NCBI GenBank assembly: GCA_014529385.2
Contig: CM043942.1
Span: 56,171,340-56,235,339, forward strand
DNA length: 64,000 nucleotides
Source of the DNA: Adiantum capillus-veneris
Taxonomy: Eukaryota > Streptophyta > Polypodiopsida > Polypodiales > Pteridaceae
Direction: 5' to 3'
Part shown: one piece after another, positions 1-12,167 of the stretch
Layout of the letters: each line of letters begins with the position of its first letter
Numbering within the stretch: the stretch's first letter is position 1
Notes under the pieces: model-generated
The model's input: the letters and a program-made list of their open reading frames with translations, nothing else
Database searches by the model: none
Told to the model about the DNA's origin: nothing
Position numbers and translations under genes: made by a program

Positions 1-264
1 CTAGAAGTTTCGTTACGTTTGGATGTCATTTGATGCTGCAATGGATGTGAATTGTTTACGATGAGCGACTAAGCTCTTGGTGATTTCAGTCATTTGAGTG
101 TAGTCTGAGTTAGATGTGAGTTGTTAGTTGTTTTCCAAGAGATTGATAACCTCCTGTAGCCTCTATGCACTAGTTGAGTCACTTCATCCCATGGATTGAC
201 AATTATTCGGGGTTCGCACTAAATCTGCAATAAGATAAGAGTGAGGTTAGACACCCGTCCCACA
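1..264 (+). repeat. A 5' LTR, 3' part only
   Basis: It matches 6843-7107 end to end with scattered substitutions and a few small indels. It ends in CA three bases before the primer binding site. The upstream part of this LTR lies outside the window. Confidence 0.85.
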
Positions 265-266
265 TT

Positions 267-284
267 TGGCGCCATTGCTGGGGA
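267..284 (+). promoter_or_regulatory. A primer binding site, tRNA-Asp type
   Basis: The sequence TGGCGCCATTGCTGGGGA lies just after the LTR end. It closely resembles the tRNA-Asp primer site of plant Athila/Tat elements and the primer site of element C at 36650. Confidence 0.75.
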
Positions 285-689
285 TCGAAGAGACCTAAAC
301 TAGGAAAAAACACGAGCGTATTGTGTTTGTTTGTCCATCAACTTCCTCTAGGATTGCGTAGAGTCAATACTTTCTCTTAAAACCGCATAGCTTCAGATTG
401 TCGTCTTTTGCTGTGTAGAGGTATCTTGGAAGTAGGTTGTACTTGCTAAGTACCTTTAGGATTGTAGGATCGTAAGACTAGATTAGGATTTGGAGAATTA
501 TTGAAGGATGAGACAAGTCTTAAGATTAGAGCTCAGAAAACCATAAAAAACCATAAAATACTTGGTCTTTACATGTTTTTATGCATCTATGCATGTTCAA
601 AAATTGGTTTGAAGCAAATTGGAGTCAATTTGACAACATTCAGACTCACAAGCATGTTAGAGCAGATGTTGCAAAGAAATTTCTAACCT
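285..689 (+). other. A leader, no convincing gene
   Basis: This is the untranslated leader between primer site and accessory ORF. Short open frames here look like chance. Just before the ORF start there is a CTAAC-like motif, a pyrimidine-rich stretch and an AAG (about 680-710). The same arrangement precedes copy E, which suggests a conserved 3' splice site. That function is inferred. Confidence 0.5.
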
Positions 690-3600
690 TTGCACTTACA
701 TTTCTTAACAAGAGCAATGCAAGGTACCGAGAAGGCCAAAAGGAGGGTATCCCAGAAGGAAAGGCTAAAAGAGCTACCACCTTATGAACTGGATCCAAGT
801 TCAGTAAAAACCGCAAAAGCAACATATCTGTCAAAAGAACAACTTGAAGATAGAAACACGACAGTTTTCATCGGCAGATTTAAAAGTGAAGAAGGACATA
901 AAGTGGAGCTTCAAATGCTACCAAAGGAAATAAAAGATATCGCTGCTAAGCAAGACACACAGGAAGCCAATAGAAGGCTGGGTCTTAAAGAATTTTACGA
1001 CCAAGAACCATGTGGTGTCGACTATCAAAAGGCAGATGAATTATTGTCATCAATTAGAGAGGATGGCACCACCCAAATCACTGACCAACAAGGGCAGAAG
1101 ATAGAAGTATATATAACCAAGGAGATTGTGGCCGAGGCATTGAAGATGCCCACTGAAGGAATGACAATGAGGAAAAGGGACAGGAAGATAGCAAGCACCT
1201 TTACAAAAGACACTACTGTTTCCACCTTTGCTGATCTTATTCAAATACAAGTGGAAGAACCGGCACGATTGTATCACTAACATTTCCACTTCCTGGCAAA
1301 GAAACCGCCGAGGTACACTACATCGAACCATGCAGTTGTGACTACCTTCACTCAGGTGCCGAAGTCGATAGCCACGCAGCCGGTAGATCATGCTCAGTAT
1401 GTGCTAACCACTCTAAAAAGCACCAAAAAATCACATAATTGGGTGCACCTGAAGTGCTGACACGCATAGCATACAATGCTATTGGCATGGCCGACAACCT
1501 GCCGCTAGTCCCTGATCGCCAGCCCCTGATCAAAACACATGGATAATTAAAGGTCGACCTTCTCAAAGAACTACCAAGTTAGGGAAAACAAATTAGAAAT
1601 AAAATGAGGAATCCTCTGAAGCTCACAGTAGCGAGAGCTTTGGCTGCGAAGAGACGAAGGCGAGAAGAGAAATGATGAAGAAGAAAGCAGTGGCTGCCCA
1701 CCAGGAAGAGCCACAACAAAAGAAAGCGAGGTTTGAAAGAGAACAACAAGCATATGAAAGAAGTAATCAAGCAGTAGGTGAAGAAGCCAAAAAATGGGCA
1801 CCACATGATATCAAGGGTCCAAGGACCAAGAACCTCTTCAAGCCTACCCCAGAGGACCCAAGTGAATTGCTAGAGTGGATGTATGCGGAGGCCGAGGCCT
1901 TAAAACTGCAGGAGGCCCTCGGGGAGCAAAGGAAAAGCATCAGCTGCACAACCAAGGAAAGCCGAGGCTCAACAGGAACATTGTCATGAACAAGGAGATA
2001 CCTCTCCAAGACCAACAACTATGGAGCAAACACATCCTCCTACGCTATGCCCAAGCCCTTAACCACCGGCTAAACCAACGGAAGAGGATCAAGTAAAAGA
2101 AACTGAAGAGGTCAATTTCAAGAGACCCAAGAGAACACAAGCTAAAGCTCGAACCTCTACGACCACTCAAACAGAACAGGTTGAAGCACCTCTCAAGCCT
2201 CAAGAAGAATTCACTGTGTCAGCTACACAGCCTCAGGCAGAAGTTATTGTATCACCTAAAGAGCCTGAAAAGAAACAAGAGGACACATTTGAACAACCAA
2301 TGGAGACACAAATAATGGCGGAGGACCTTCTACACCCACCCAACAAGAAATCAAAGAAGTCACCCACAAAGAGTCAAGAAGCACAAGCTACAGAGGCAAC
2401 TGCAACACCTCAAGGTGAAATAGAACCCCGTCCACAACCACAAGCCGCTGCACAATACAACAAAAGGAGCCACAAGCTGACACGGCTGAAACTTTACGAA
2501 AATCCAAGAAGAGCCTGAAGACTAGGAAACGACCGATGAAGTCATAATACAAGTTAATGAATATGCCCAGCAGATGCTGCAGATGACAAATAAAATGAGA
2601 TCAACAGCAATTAGCCGCAATGCTAAAGCAAGAGAACTTGAGCTTGTCATCGGTTCTCTCCAAGGAGAGTTGGATGACAGAATGAATACCATTTCAAAAT
2701 TACAAGAACAGATCCAAGAGCTAAAGAATGAAGCAGTACAGGACCAGCTCTCCAAGAAGAAGCAACAGAAAAAACTGGAAGAGCTAGGAGAGCTCCTAAC
2801 CAAACTCTCCGATGCTTGCAAGAAGAAAGATGAGCAATTGAAAAAGGTGGAAAATGACCTACTAATCACTACTCAAACGGTCCAAAAACTTGAAGTACAG
2901 CTGGATGTAGCCAATGCCTCCTTACAATACTCTGAGAAACGAATCAACGACGAAGTGGCATTTTTAAGGCAGATTAGAGAAAATCCCATTGTAGCTTCAC
3001 TCAAGGGAAAAGATGATGTCTACAAAGCCTTGGAGAAGAGGAACAAAGACCTAGAACTTGAGTTGAACCTGGAACAATCACAGAGGCGAGACCTTGCCTT
3101 GATGCGGGTCCAAAGATAAGAGCAATTACTCAAAGAGATAGAAGATCTGAAAAGAGACAATCAACTCGTGAGAGACAGACAACCCGAAGCTCATGAAGAG
3201 GCTCGTATGTCAGAACAACCACCTCTTGATCTCCCACCACTCTCCTTTGCAAAAATGGAACCACAACCATCTGAACAGCTCCAAGGAGATTCAAACTTCC
3301 AAGTGCTAATCAGTGAAGAACAACAAGCACCAACGGTAAAGTTAACTAAAGCTGAAGGGGAGGCACTCAAAGAGAAGATTGTCAGCGAGGTTGATACTGA
3401 GTGGAAAGCAGCCATGGATTGGGAGTTGACAGTTCTTCATATTGCAATGTCACTGACCAACAAAATTAATGCACAATGGCATCAACAATTACTGCCATAT
3501 CCTTTCATCAAAGTAGAGCTGCTACAAGTGAAGGAAAGACTTTTTAATGATATGCAACAAAAAGGTGCAGAAGATGTCCACCCCAAAGTGGCGAAAGAGC

Positions 3601-3896
3601 TGGCTGAACAAGAATCCAAGGTACTTGATTCTGTTCACAAGAGCATCTGTAGCCCTTCAAAAAGACCCTGCGTTCTGTCCTGTACCAAGAGTAAGGACAT
3701 GGCAGGCACATGAGACATTAACAAAGAAGAGACCAACCTAGCTCAATTACCCCAAACTGCCAGCTCCATAGCAGGGACAAGTCAGCACAGAGGAATACAT
3801 AGCGAAAACCCTCACGGGTGCCATAAAATTTTTCAAGAGACTACCAGACCTCTCCTCTGCCATGCTGTATAAAATCTGCAAAATACTGCTGAGGCG
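690..3896 (+). pseudogene. A accessory ORF: N-domain, coiled coil, C-domain (broken)
   Basis: This fossil is homologous to copies in C (50.0-53.2 kb), D (13.9-16.9 kb) and E (23.1-24.2 kb). The N-domain (about 700-1560) has the shared signatures EDGT, ITKEIVAEALK, PPRYTT and GAPEVLTRIAY-like. A basic linker follows, with a W-x-P...GPRTKN motif near 1795-1840 and a Pro/Glu/Thr-rich part. A coiled coil runs over about 2560-3170 (regular heptads of Leu/Ile with Glu/Lys/Gln). The C-domain (about 3290-3890) has INAQWHQ, DVHPK and an HE-like TWQAHE motif. Homology to the family stops abruptly near 3896. Function is unknown. In C the ORF sits behind pol, the position where Athila-type elements carry env-like genes, but no signal peptide or membrane segment is visible. 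Confidence 0.7.
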
Positions 3897-4148
3897 GTCC
3901 GGGGCGGGCAACAAGAAGAGTGGCCTCTAGACACCCTTCAAGGCTCCCGTGCTGCTCAATGGGGCTGGGGCACAACACAACACAAACCAAAACAACAAAC
4001 CCACAGCCAAATCCCAACTACACAAGGGGCACCACCTAGTTTAAGAGCGAACTAGGATGCAAAAGAGGAGAATCGTTAGAGCAACCCACAAACAAGCAAG
4101 GAATTTACACTAACCCTAACACCAATGGAATACTCTCACACCCTAAAA

Positions 4149-4224
<76 letters not shown>

Positions 4225-6254
4225 TGCTCGGGCTGCTTTGAAACGTATCGGCAATGATCAAGCAAACACAACTATATATTTAAGAAAGAGAGAGAAAGGG
4301 GGAGGGGGTGCTTGTTGCATTAATACCTTCTTACAAATCTGTCATGACAAATCAAAGTGACATTAGTACTTGTTCAACATAGCTTGCGTAAATTTCACCA
4401 CAACACATCACAAGAAAATCCACCCCAATCACTGTCTTAAGGCCAGGGGAGTCCTCTCCACCCTGTCGCCCTCTTACAAAATGTGGGATTTATGGCTAGA
4501 TTGATGACAACACCAGAGACAAGCTATCAAGAACTTAACAAAAAAACACCAAGACACTTACGCATCATTGTTGTCCATTACTTCACGTTGGAAGGGAGAC
4601 AAAGTATCCAAGCTTAGTCCAAATCCACCCTCCTTGATTCAGCGAATGTTGGGCTTACACTAGTAGGAGAAATGATAGATTTCCTACTCTCAATTGAATG
4701 ATCACTCTCTCTCTTACAATGGCATAGAGTTCCCTTGCTAATCCCCTATTACAACACATGCACATGCATAAGACAATGAGCTTCCACTCAAGAGCTCCTT
4801 CTAGAGAGGTTGAGCTTGGCTTCTCAAGCTATAGCATAGTGCTCTTGCTTATGGCTCCCCCTTTGTGCTAGCCACACCCTCCTTTTATAGCAATTTTGAA
4901 GGCTAGTGTTACTCCTCTAACAATGGTTGGGTTAGATTTTCAGAAATTTATCTAATTTCTTTTACTTGGAATTATCAAGAAGTTGGTGAGGAAAGAGAGA
5001 GGAGAGAAATGGAGGTGATAGGACTTTTCATAGTGGGTTAGTGTTAGTAGAGTTAGTATTAATTTACAAATGGAATTGGATATTTACAATGGGAGTATCC
5101 ATGTAGGATACAAATAAAGAAGAAAAAAACTCTTAAGAGGTAAGAAAAGGTGGCTTTCTTACAAGGTTGATGCTCCAAGTGTCTTGAGTAGGGCCGATTT
5201 TGACGCCTGTTGACGGTCCACTAGCTTTGACGGTACATTTTTTCTCCACTCTTGACCTTCCTTGAGAGACAAGATAATTGAAGCTGAGTAATCAACCACC
5301 ATGATGCTGTCTTTTAAGAGAAGAGGCTGAATTTTGTGGTTTTTTTGATAGATATGGGTAAATTGGAGGAGGAAAAATGAGACTAGGTGGTCAATTTTGG
5401 AATGGAATTGTGTGTGGGAGGTATGAGTTCACCATGGTTTCTCTTATTCTTCAAGGTTGAGGAGAAGGTGAGTAGTGTGCAGAGAGGAGTGGTGAGAGAG
5501 ATGGGGATGATGAGTGGAGAAGTGTGTGTGAAAGAGGAAAATGATAAAGTGGAAGAGAGAGTGTGGCTGCATAGCATGGGAAAACTGGGGTCCACTAATA
5601 AAATCATAGCTCACACCTCGTAGCTCAAAAAAATATGGAAAAATTTGAGGCAAAAGTTCAGCCCACGAGCTACAACTTTTGTTTGTATCACCTTTTCAAA
5701 TTCGGAGAGCAAGTGAACTTTAAAAATTCAGCAAAACCGACCGTTTTTTTCCACTGCACAAGGTCCTTGTGGGGTCCTTCTTTGGATGATTCTTTTGAAT
5801 ACCTCCAAGAGTGAGCCCTCCATAGTGCATGTATGCATGCCACCTACCCTTGACCTTATTTGGTAGGTCTATAATTGAAGATATTGTTGATATTATGATA
5901 TAAGTGAATAGTACAACTAAGAAAATCAAATATTGAGGGGTCTAAAAAATATGTACATGTCAAATATAAATAATATAAGTGGAAAAAATATAAAGGGGTC
6001 AAAAGAAATCTCTCTCATTATGAGGCTACCATAAAAAGATAAATATTTTTGGTGTTCTAAAAAAAAACAAAATAGATGTAGGAAGGGAAAAATCACAATA
6101 GTGAAAAAATATACACATAAATAAAACTAGTTTTTTTGGATTTTTGTTGGGATGGAGTTACACCAAAAATAAGAGAAGCTTACATGAAAATATTTCTATA
6201 TGGAATAAAGAGTATGAAAAATGGTAAGAAAAGATTGTGGTAATGGTGAGGCAA
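3897..6254. other. Non-coding interior of A, probably containing a foreign insertion
   Basis: In element C only about 270 bases separate the end of the accessory ORF from the polypurine tract; here about 2.3 kb lies between ORF and LTR. The stretch holds a long GA repeat, a purine tract near 4303 and an AT-rich part from about 5900. Open frames at 5383-5653 are short and mutually overlapping on both strands, and none resembles a known protein. I see no gene. Confidence 0.5.
4152..4221. repeat. (GA)n microsatellite
   Basis: About 35 uninterrupted GA units. Similar GA tracts occur in several element ends in this window. Confidence 0.95.
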
Positions 6255-7107
6255 TGTACAGAGCATAAATAACACACACCTAGGTAGAAATACTTTCCAA
6301 ATAACTTTGTAATTGATAACCAGGGGCTACAAGTTTCCAGATTGTATCAATCTATCATTAGTTAGAGCTCCTAGATGATTAGTTTTGACCATCAAAAACC
6401 TTGTCTAAGGTATAAAAGCCAACTTTTGTAAGATTTTTAGAAGTTTTGGATAAGAAATACATAGTGTGAGCTAACGGCACTCACTACTTGCATTCTCTCG
6501 CTTCCTACTCCCTCCTCGGTTGTCACATTGCAGTCACGTCTGTTGCGTTGCAACTTCAGGTAAGAGCTCTACGCATTGACGTAAGTAGTTCATAGTGTTT
6601 TGTAGCTTTTGGCATCATTGACCCGTTGCCTAATTTCATCATAAGTAGGAATTTACACTTTTAAATCAAGAACTAAGTACACGTGGGATATTGGGACATC
6701 AATGCTAAGCATTTAGATGCATTCTGGGTCGAAAACGACTAGGTCAAAATCTCACTACTGTTAATAATCGTGTTTTCTGCATTGTGCCTAAATTGAGGTT
6801 TGGAGACCATAATCATGTGTGATTAGATCTTTTAAACATGTCCTAGAAGTTTCGTAACGTTTGGATGTCATTTGATGCTGCAACGGATGTGATTTGTTTG
6901 TCGATGAGCGACTAGCTTTTGGTGATTTTTGTCACTTGAGTGTAGCCTGAGTTAGATACGAGTTGTTAGTTGTTTTCCAAGAGAGTGACACCCTCTTATA
7001 GCCTCTATACACTATTCAAGTGAGCTTCATCCCATGGATTGACAATTATTCGTGGTTCTCGCTAAATTTGCAATAAGTTAAGAGTGAGGTTAGACACACG
7101 TCCCACA
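6255..7107 (+). repeat. A 3' LTR (start uncertain)
   Basis: The right 265 bases match the 5' LTR copy at 1-264. A TATA box at 6411 lies about 700 bases from the end, the same distance as in the 3' LTR of C. I could not find a clear polypurine tract and TG start, so the left edge is an estimate. Confidence 0.6.
6411..6418 (+). promoter_or_regulatory. LTR TATA box (A)
   Basis: TATAAAAG in the LTR, matching the octamer and relative position of the LTR TATA box of C at 53677. Confidence 0.55.
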
Positions 7108-7870
7108 CTAAGTTCCTCTTCGAGAACATTATCACACGTTTGGGATGCCCCTTTGAACTTGTGAGTGACAATGGAACTCATTTTATAAATGAAGTAATAA
7201 AAGAACTCACATCAGACTTCATGATATCTCACCACAACTCTACACCCTATTATCCCCAAGAAAATGGACAAGCTGAGAGTACCAACAAAAATCTCATCTC
7301 CATTTTGACAAAGACAGTTGAGGCCCATCGCACTGATTAGGACCTAAAGCTAACATCAGCTTTATGGGCTTATCATATCGCATATAAGGTTGCCATTAAT
7401 TGCACAACGTTTACGATGGTGTATGGCCAAGAAGTGGTTATGCCATGGGAGTTTGTCATTCCTAGTCTTCGAGTAGCTTTTCAAGAAGGTTGGGATGGTA
7501 ACCCCTTAGTGGAGCGATTATATATCCTTGAAATGCTAGACGAAGAGAGGCAATTGGCTGTGCAAAATGCCCTAGTAGAGAAGGATAGAAGGAAGAAGTG
7601 GTTTGATCACCATTCAAAGGATAAATACATCAAGGTCGGTGATAAAGTTCTTATGTACGGGGTATGTAACGAAAAGAACAAATTGAAATACGCTCGTAAG
7701 GGACCATATCGAGTGTGTGAAATTACCCCGTAAGTTACCATTCGTGTGGAGACTCTAGATGGAGTTGAAACCATTGGATTCCTTAACTGGAGTAAATTCA
7801 AAAGATATTATGATCCTCTAAGCCAGGGAGAGATACAAGCCATTCATCAAAAGAAGGCTGTCAAGGAACA
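7108..7870 (+). pseudogene. B integrase, core and C-terminal part (broken)
   Basis: The sequence encodes a Ty3/gypsy integrase core. LVSDNGTHF carries the second catalytic Asp and GQAESTNK the catalytic Glu. These are followed by the ALWAYHIAYK-like and MVYGQE motifs and by a basic tail that ends in a GPYRVCEI barrel-like motif. It aligns with the integrase of C (45.0-45.9 kb). The upstream part of the pol gene is cut off by element A at 7107. It is a fossil with a few breaks. A protease domain follows downstream on the same strand. Confidence 0.85.
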
Positions 7871-7984
7871 AGTATAGCTAAAGAAAATCCAAGCAAGAGT
7901 TGAGGCTCAAGAACGACAACAACATCTCACACGTCAACGAGAGGCTAATCTGGGAATCACGCAAGCATTTTTTGAGGACACCGA

Positions 7985-8340
7985 TGACAATTCATTAGAA
8001 TCTGAGCCACCCCTACGATACCCCATTGAGCTAAATAGCACCTATGGGAAAGTTCTATATAACGCTTTAATGGACACGGGTGCTAAATTTAATCTACTAT
8101 CATATGGGGTGTGGTGTCAGTTAAGAAATCCATCTCTATCTGAGAGTACTATCCAAGTTAAGGGAGTCAACAAGAAAAAAATTATGGTTTCTGGAATCTG
8201 ACACACTTCTGTCAGTTATGACAACGGGGTAGTAGCTCAAGACTTTTTGGTCATGCCTGCTGGAACTATGGAGGGCAACATAAACTTTGGATGCACATAG
8301 ATGTTGGCAACCAAATGCACTATTGATTGGGGTACTAGTA
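7985..8340 (+). pseudogene. B aspartic protease located after integrase (broken)
   Basis: An ALMDTGAKFNLLSY motif gives the retropepsin D-T-G signature, preceded by a strand-like segment (YPIELNSTYGKVLY). It is followed by a second conserved block resembling the PR region of C. Known Ty3/gypsy order places protease before RT; here it lies downstream of integrase, as in C and D. About 300 bases later the 3' polypurine tract follows, with no accessory ORF between. Confidence 0.7.
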
Positions 8341-8616
8341 GTGTAATGCATCCATAGAGGTAAAAACTTCTCCACAACCTCCAGCTACAATAGTGGACCT
8401 CCATGAAGCTACAAAGGAGTCCACACCTCCCATTGTCCAAGAATCACCTGAGGAACCACTTCAAATTTGTTCCCGAGAGAGTATCTTACCACCCTTACAA
8501 CTTGATGAGACACCTAAGGTAATAGAAAACTAATGGCAAAAAACCGCACCTATTACCAACTGGAACAATTGGTTTCAAAGGGTGACGACATCATTCCAAA
8601 AAGTATGACCTACCCA

Positions 8617-8629
8617 AGAAAGGGGGGAG
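8617..8629 (+). promoter_or_regulatory. B 3' polypurine tract
   Basis: The purine run AGAAAGGGGGGAG is followed immediately by TG. The same GGGGGGAG-TG junction occurs in C at 53467/53468. Confidence 0.7.
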
Positions 8630-10660
8630 TGTTTGCTGACATCCATCATTTACTTACTCTCCTCTTAACCTTCCTCACTGACCTCTCAATCTTCCAATCC
8701 TAGGGAATGTACATATATAGCCCTATACTCAAGGAAAAAAAAAGTAAAAGAGCAAGAGCCACCAAAAAAAAAATCTGAAAACTTACAAATTCTAGTACAA
8801 GACCCAAGAATCATAATGACAAATCACTCACAAGGACACGATATTTGGACACAACCCTTATACTATTTTCACACTAATCAAAATATATATGTGTCTACAG
8901 ATATGGCTAGTACGCTAGAGTCATCCACTCCTACCTTGGGTGAGAGGTACCCTCTATACTTTTCACAAGTGTTTCACATAGTCTACCCGGTGCTTGCTTG
9001 TGAATGGGATTTGGTAGATACGCTAGCTTGTGAGAAGAATTTTGAGGAATTAGAATGGCTGCTACGTGTATTGACCACGACTTGTCCATACTTAGTAGAG
9101 AACGTCTCTCCGGTTCACAAGCTTACCCTCTTGATCGAGATGACTATAGACGCCTAGTGACGTTCTTAGTGAACATTTGTGCCTCTAATGATGAGGAAGA
9201 GTTACATGAATACACGGATGGCACGTATGGTCTCACAGATGATGACTGTTTTTCTTGACAATGATGAGGATAGGGGTTTAGACCTAGGGCTACCTTCCCA
9301 TCTATTCAATATCCTATTTCCTTGACTCTCTAGGAGGGTGCAAATAATTAGGTTAGGGTTCATTATGTTGTGTGATTGTGTTCAATAAAGGTTTGTGCCT
9401 CTTCCCACCACTGATGTGTCTCCTAGAGATACTCCTTGTGTTTTCTAGTGTGTACAAGAACGTGTTGAAGTTGCTGGGATTTTGAGTCTCTATCTAATTC
9501 ACTGTTCAAAGAATCGAGCGAGATCATAAACACAAACAAGTGTTTCTTGTCCATTTGCATTGCCTCAAGTCTCTTCTAGAATCCATGTTTGCCTGTTTTT
9601 ACTGTGATTGGTAGCACACTATTCAACACATTTATTTAGTATTAAAACATTAGATTCAATATGATTTTATGTCATAATTCCTTGTCTAGGTTTAAGAAAC
9701 AAGCAGTTTGACTAAGCTAGTTTGACCAAGTTAGGCGTTAGAGATCTTCTCTTAATACCACGGGGAATGCCTTCCTAATAATAAATGGTTACTTTATGTT
9801 CTTAATCTGATTTAGGAAGCGTTGTGTGCAATGTACTATGGCTTTCCAGTGGGCTTAGTCCCTATTGACCTTTAGCTTAAGTACTATAAAGGGAGTTTAC
9901 TAGTGTGATGAGGCTGGGGAGGGTAACAATGTCAATATGACCCCCCAAAGTTACAAAATTGAAAGGCAATGAAAAACAAAAAACAAAAAACAAAAGTGCC
10001 AACACATGTAAAATCCTAATTTGATACTTCACTCACATGTATTGCCTATGGTACTAGAGCCCTAGAGGTTCCCAGTGTGGGCGCATTTCCTTGAAAATCA
10101 AAAATCCCAAGGCATACAAAATAAGCACACACATCAAAAATTAAATCACCGTGAAAAAACTTTGGGGGCTCGAAGAAAAGGGAATAATTCAGGCGATGAT
10201 TTCATAAGCAACTCCTTTTATCGTAGCTTAACTAGAAGGTCTTTTAGGTATAGCCTCTAGTCAGCCCTCGAACATGAAATACTTTGCTCTCGTGATTAAA
10301 CATCTCAATTGACCAGAGAGAATCAAGAAACTTGCCCATGCTATTAATAGGTGACCTCTAGTGCCTCTTGACCGTTGAATTAGCGACCCCAGACTAGTTT
10401 ATTTTTTACCTTTACAAGTGCTTATGTACTTAATTATATTCGAGTTTAATGTTTACTGCTAAAAATTGTTTATTGCTATGTTACCAATCAGTTTGTGTGC
10501 CTATTCATTGCCTATGCTTTTTAATTGTATGCAATTACTGTGCAATTTATGATGGTTGATTTTGCAATGTTTGAAGAAAGCTCAACACTCCAAACTCGGA
10601 TGCTCTTCCACCTGAACGAACGGGCTTCATCTCAATAGCTTCTGAGGACGGAATCTACAT
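8630..10660 (+). other. B 3' LTR start, then unassigned sequence
   Basis: The LTR of B should begin with TG at 8630. Its end could not be fixed because no second copy is in the window. Open frames of 113 and 67 codons at 8816-9258 lie in this stretch and have no recognisable homology. The last 100 bases (10560-10660) resemble the 3' end of another LTR element's internal region, leading into the purine tract at 10661. I see no gene here. Confidence 0.45.
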
Positions 10661-10674
10661 AAGGAAGGGGGGCA
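10661..10674 (+). promoter_or_regulatory. Polypurine tract of element X
   Basis: AAGGAAGGGGGGCA is followed by TGTTAACCC at 10675. This is the typical purine-tract/LTR junction. Confidence 0.6.
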
Positions 10675-10982
10675 TGTTAACCCTTACGGACACCCTATCA
10701 CCTTCGACGGACACCTTATCCTTAATTGATTGAGTCATGGACCGGGCTTGTTGGTCCAATAGGTGTATAGGTGATCGTCGATGAGAGGCGCACTCTAATC
10801 GGAACATTCAAGGGTTAGTTGGCTAAGCATGGGCGTTTAAGTGTGAATGGACGAGCTCATATAAAAGTCACCTAAACCTAAAAATCACTCATTCTCTCAT
10901 TTGTGCAATTGAAGAGTGCTCTTGCTCCATCTCCATCTTCTTCTTCATCTCCTTGTGTGTGTGTGTGTGTGTGTGTGTATGC

Positions 10983-11016
<34 letters not shown>

Positions 11017-11200
11017 GAAGAGAGAGAGAGAGAGAGAGAGAGAGTGTGTGTGTGTGTGCGATCGAGCATTGCGACGGCATGACGGCGGTGAGGCGGTTGA
11101 GCGCGGCACGGTGGTAGCTCCCTCTTCTTGGCGGCGATGAATCCTCCACGAAGGCGAGCGTAGGGTGGTGAGTGACAAACCCTTGCTTTCTTGAGCTTGC
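10675..11200 (+). repeat. X LTR (right end uncertain)
   Basis: It starts TGTTAACCC after the purine tract. A TATAAAAG box lies at 10860-10867, 185 bases from the start, as expected for an LTR promoter. A compound microsatellite follows. No second copy or primer site was found, so the end is a guess. Confidence 0.5.
10954..11058. repeat. Compound (TG)n(GA)n(TG)n microsatellite
   Basis: TG run, two GA runs separated by a short interruption, then TG run again. Open frames on both strands here are only repeat translations. Confidence 0.95.
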
Positions 11201-12167
11201 TAGATTAGTCTGGTTGTGTGCTTGCAGCCATTTGTGGCTTGCACATAGTGTAGGGCAAGTCCCTTGGTTGACACGTGCAACAAATGCGCACAATGGCAAA
11301 GTGCTAGAGCAAATGTGAAGAACTTGGGTAGGCAAGGAGATCTAGGAAGTGTATATATTATGTGGTTATGATGGCTGAACTGTATAGGTTTCTTTCTTGA
11401 AGAAAAGGGTTTACATTGGCAAAGGCTCTTACGATATGCAAGGCAACTTGGGTAGAGGAAGACATGTGGTCAGTGGTAAAAAAAAGGAGACGAGAGGTTT
11501 CTCACCTCTGCATGAGGACAACCAAAAAGTGCTACTTTGTAATTTTTTTGTAAAATGCGTTTTTTCTAAAAACGACCCACGTTGTCTGAAGGAAAACCGC
11601 CTTTTGAACATTTTTGTGTGAGGCCAATTCTACACCGATTGACAGATATTCAAGTTTTTGTATTCTACTGTGTTTGGATAGTTACAGACAGGATAACGAA
11701 GGAGATAGCTCTATGAGAGTTTTGGTTGTTGTATAGTCCACCATAGCCCATCAATTGAAGAAGACGCAAGCTCTGATTATGTTGCTTTTGGTGTCATTCC
11801 CCCTCCCTCTTCTCTTCTTTGCATATGTGCATGCATTGCTGGGTGTGTGTCGGCAAGTGTGCCCCCCCGAGGTCTGCAGTGCAAAAAGAGATTGTGAGAG
11901 TTTGTGTGTGATGAGGGTTGTGATGATGGTGCTTGGTTGTGGTGTTGCAAAAGTGTGTTCGTAGAGTTGTGTGCATATGGTAGTTTTTTGGGTGTGATAT
12001 GGTGTTTAGAAGGTGAACATCTAGTGGATTGGGGAGTTTTGTGTATCTTGGGCCATAGAGATGCTGATTGTTTGTGTGCAGGGTGTGTACCCCTTCCCCC
12101 TTTCCATCTTGTGGTGCCCCCATTGAGGAGCATTGATACTCCGATTTGAAGTTGAAAGTGGTGTTTG
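11059..12167. other. Unassigned non-coding stretch
   Basis: It probably holds the remainder of X's LTR and leader. Overlapping open frames on the minus strand (11777-12475) are His/Thr/Ser-rich and without recognisable domains, so I read them as chance. No primer site was found. Confidence 0.4.

Larger units (their letters stand above)
1..7107 (+). mobile_element. Element A: Ty3/gypsy-type LTR element carrying only an accessory ORF (fossil)
   Basis: The end of a 5' LTR opens the window and is repeated at 6843-7107, where it ends in the same CCCACA. A tRNA-Asp-type primer site follows the first copy. The only coding trace inside is the accessory ORF family also seen in C, D and E; no RT, RNase H or integrase is visible between the LTRs. 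The element therefore looks like a non-autonomous derivative of the C/D type. The 3' LTR is followed at once by integrase sequence of element B, so A appears inserted in B. By eye the two LTR copies differ at about 30 of 264 positions, so the insertion is old. The left end lies outside the window, so its target duplication cannot be checked. Confidence 0.75.

Noticed and set aside
8816-9258. Two open frames of 113 and 67 codons as a host gene
   Set aside because: They overlap each other in different frames, lie inside or next to B's LTR, and show no domain or codon pattern.
10878-11335. Open frames of Ser/Leu, Arg/Glu or His/Thr repeats
   Set aside because: They are translations of the compound TG/GA microsatellite in both orientations.
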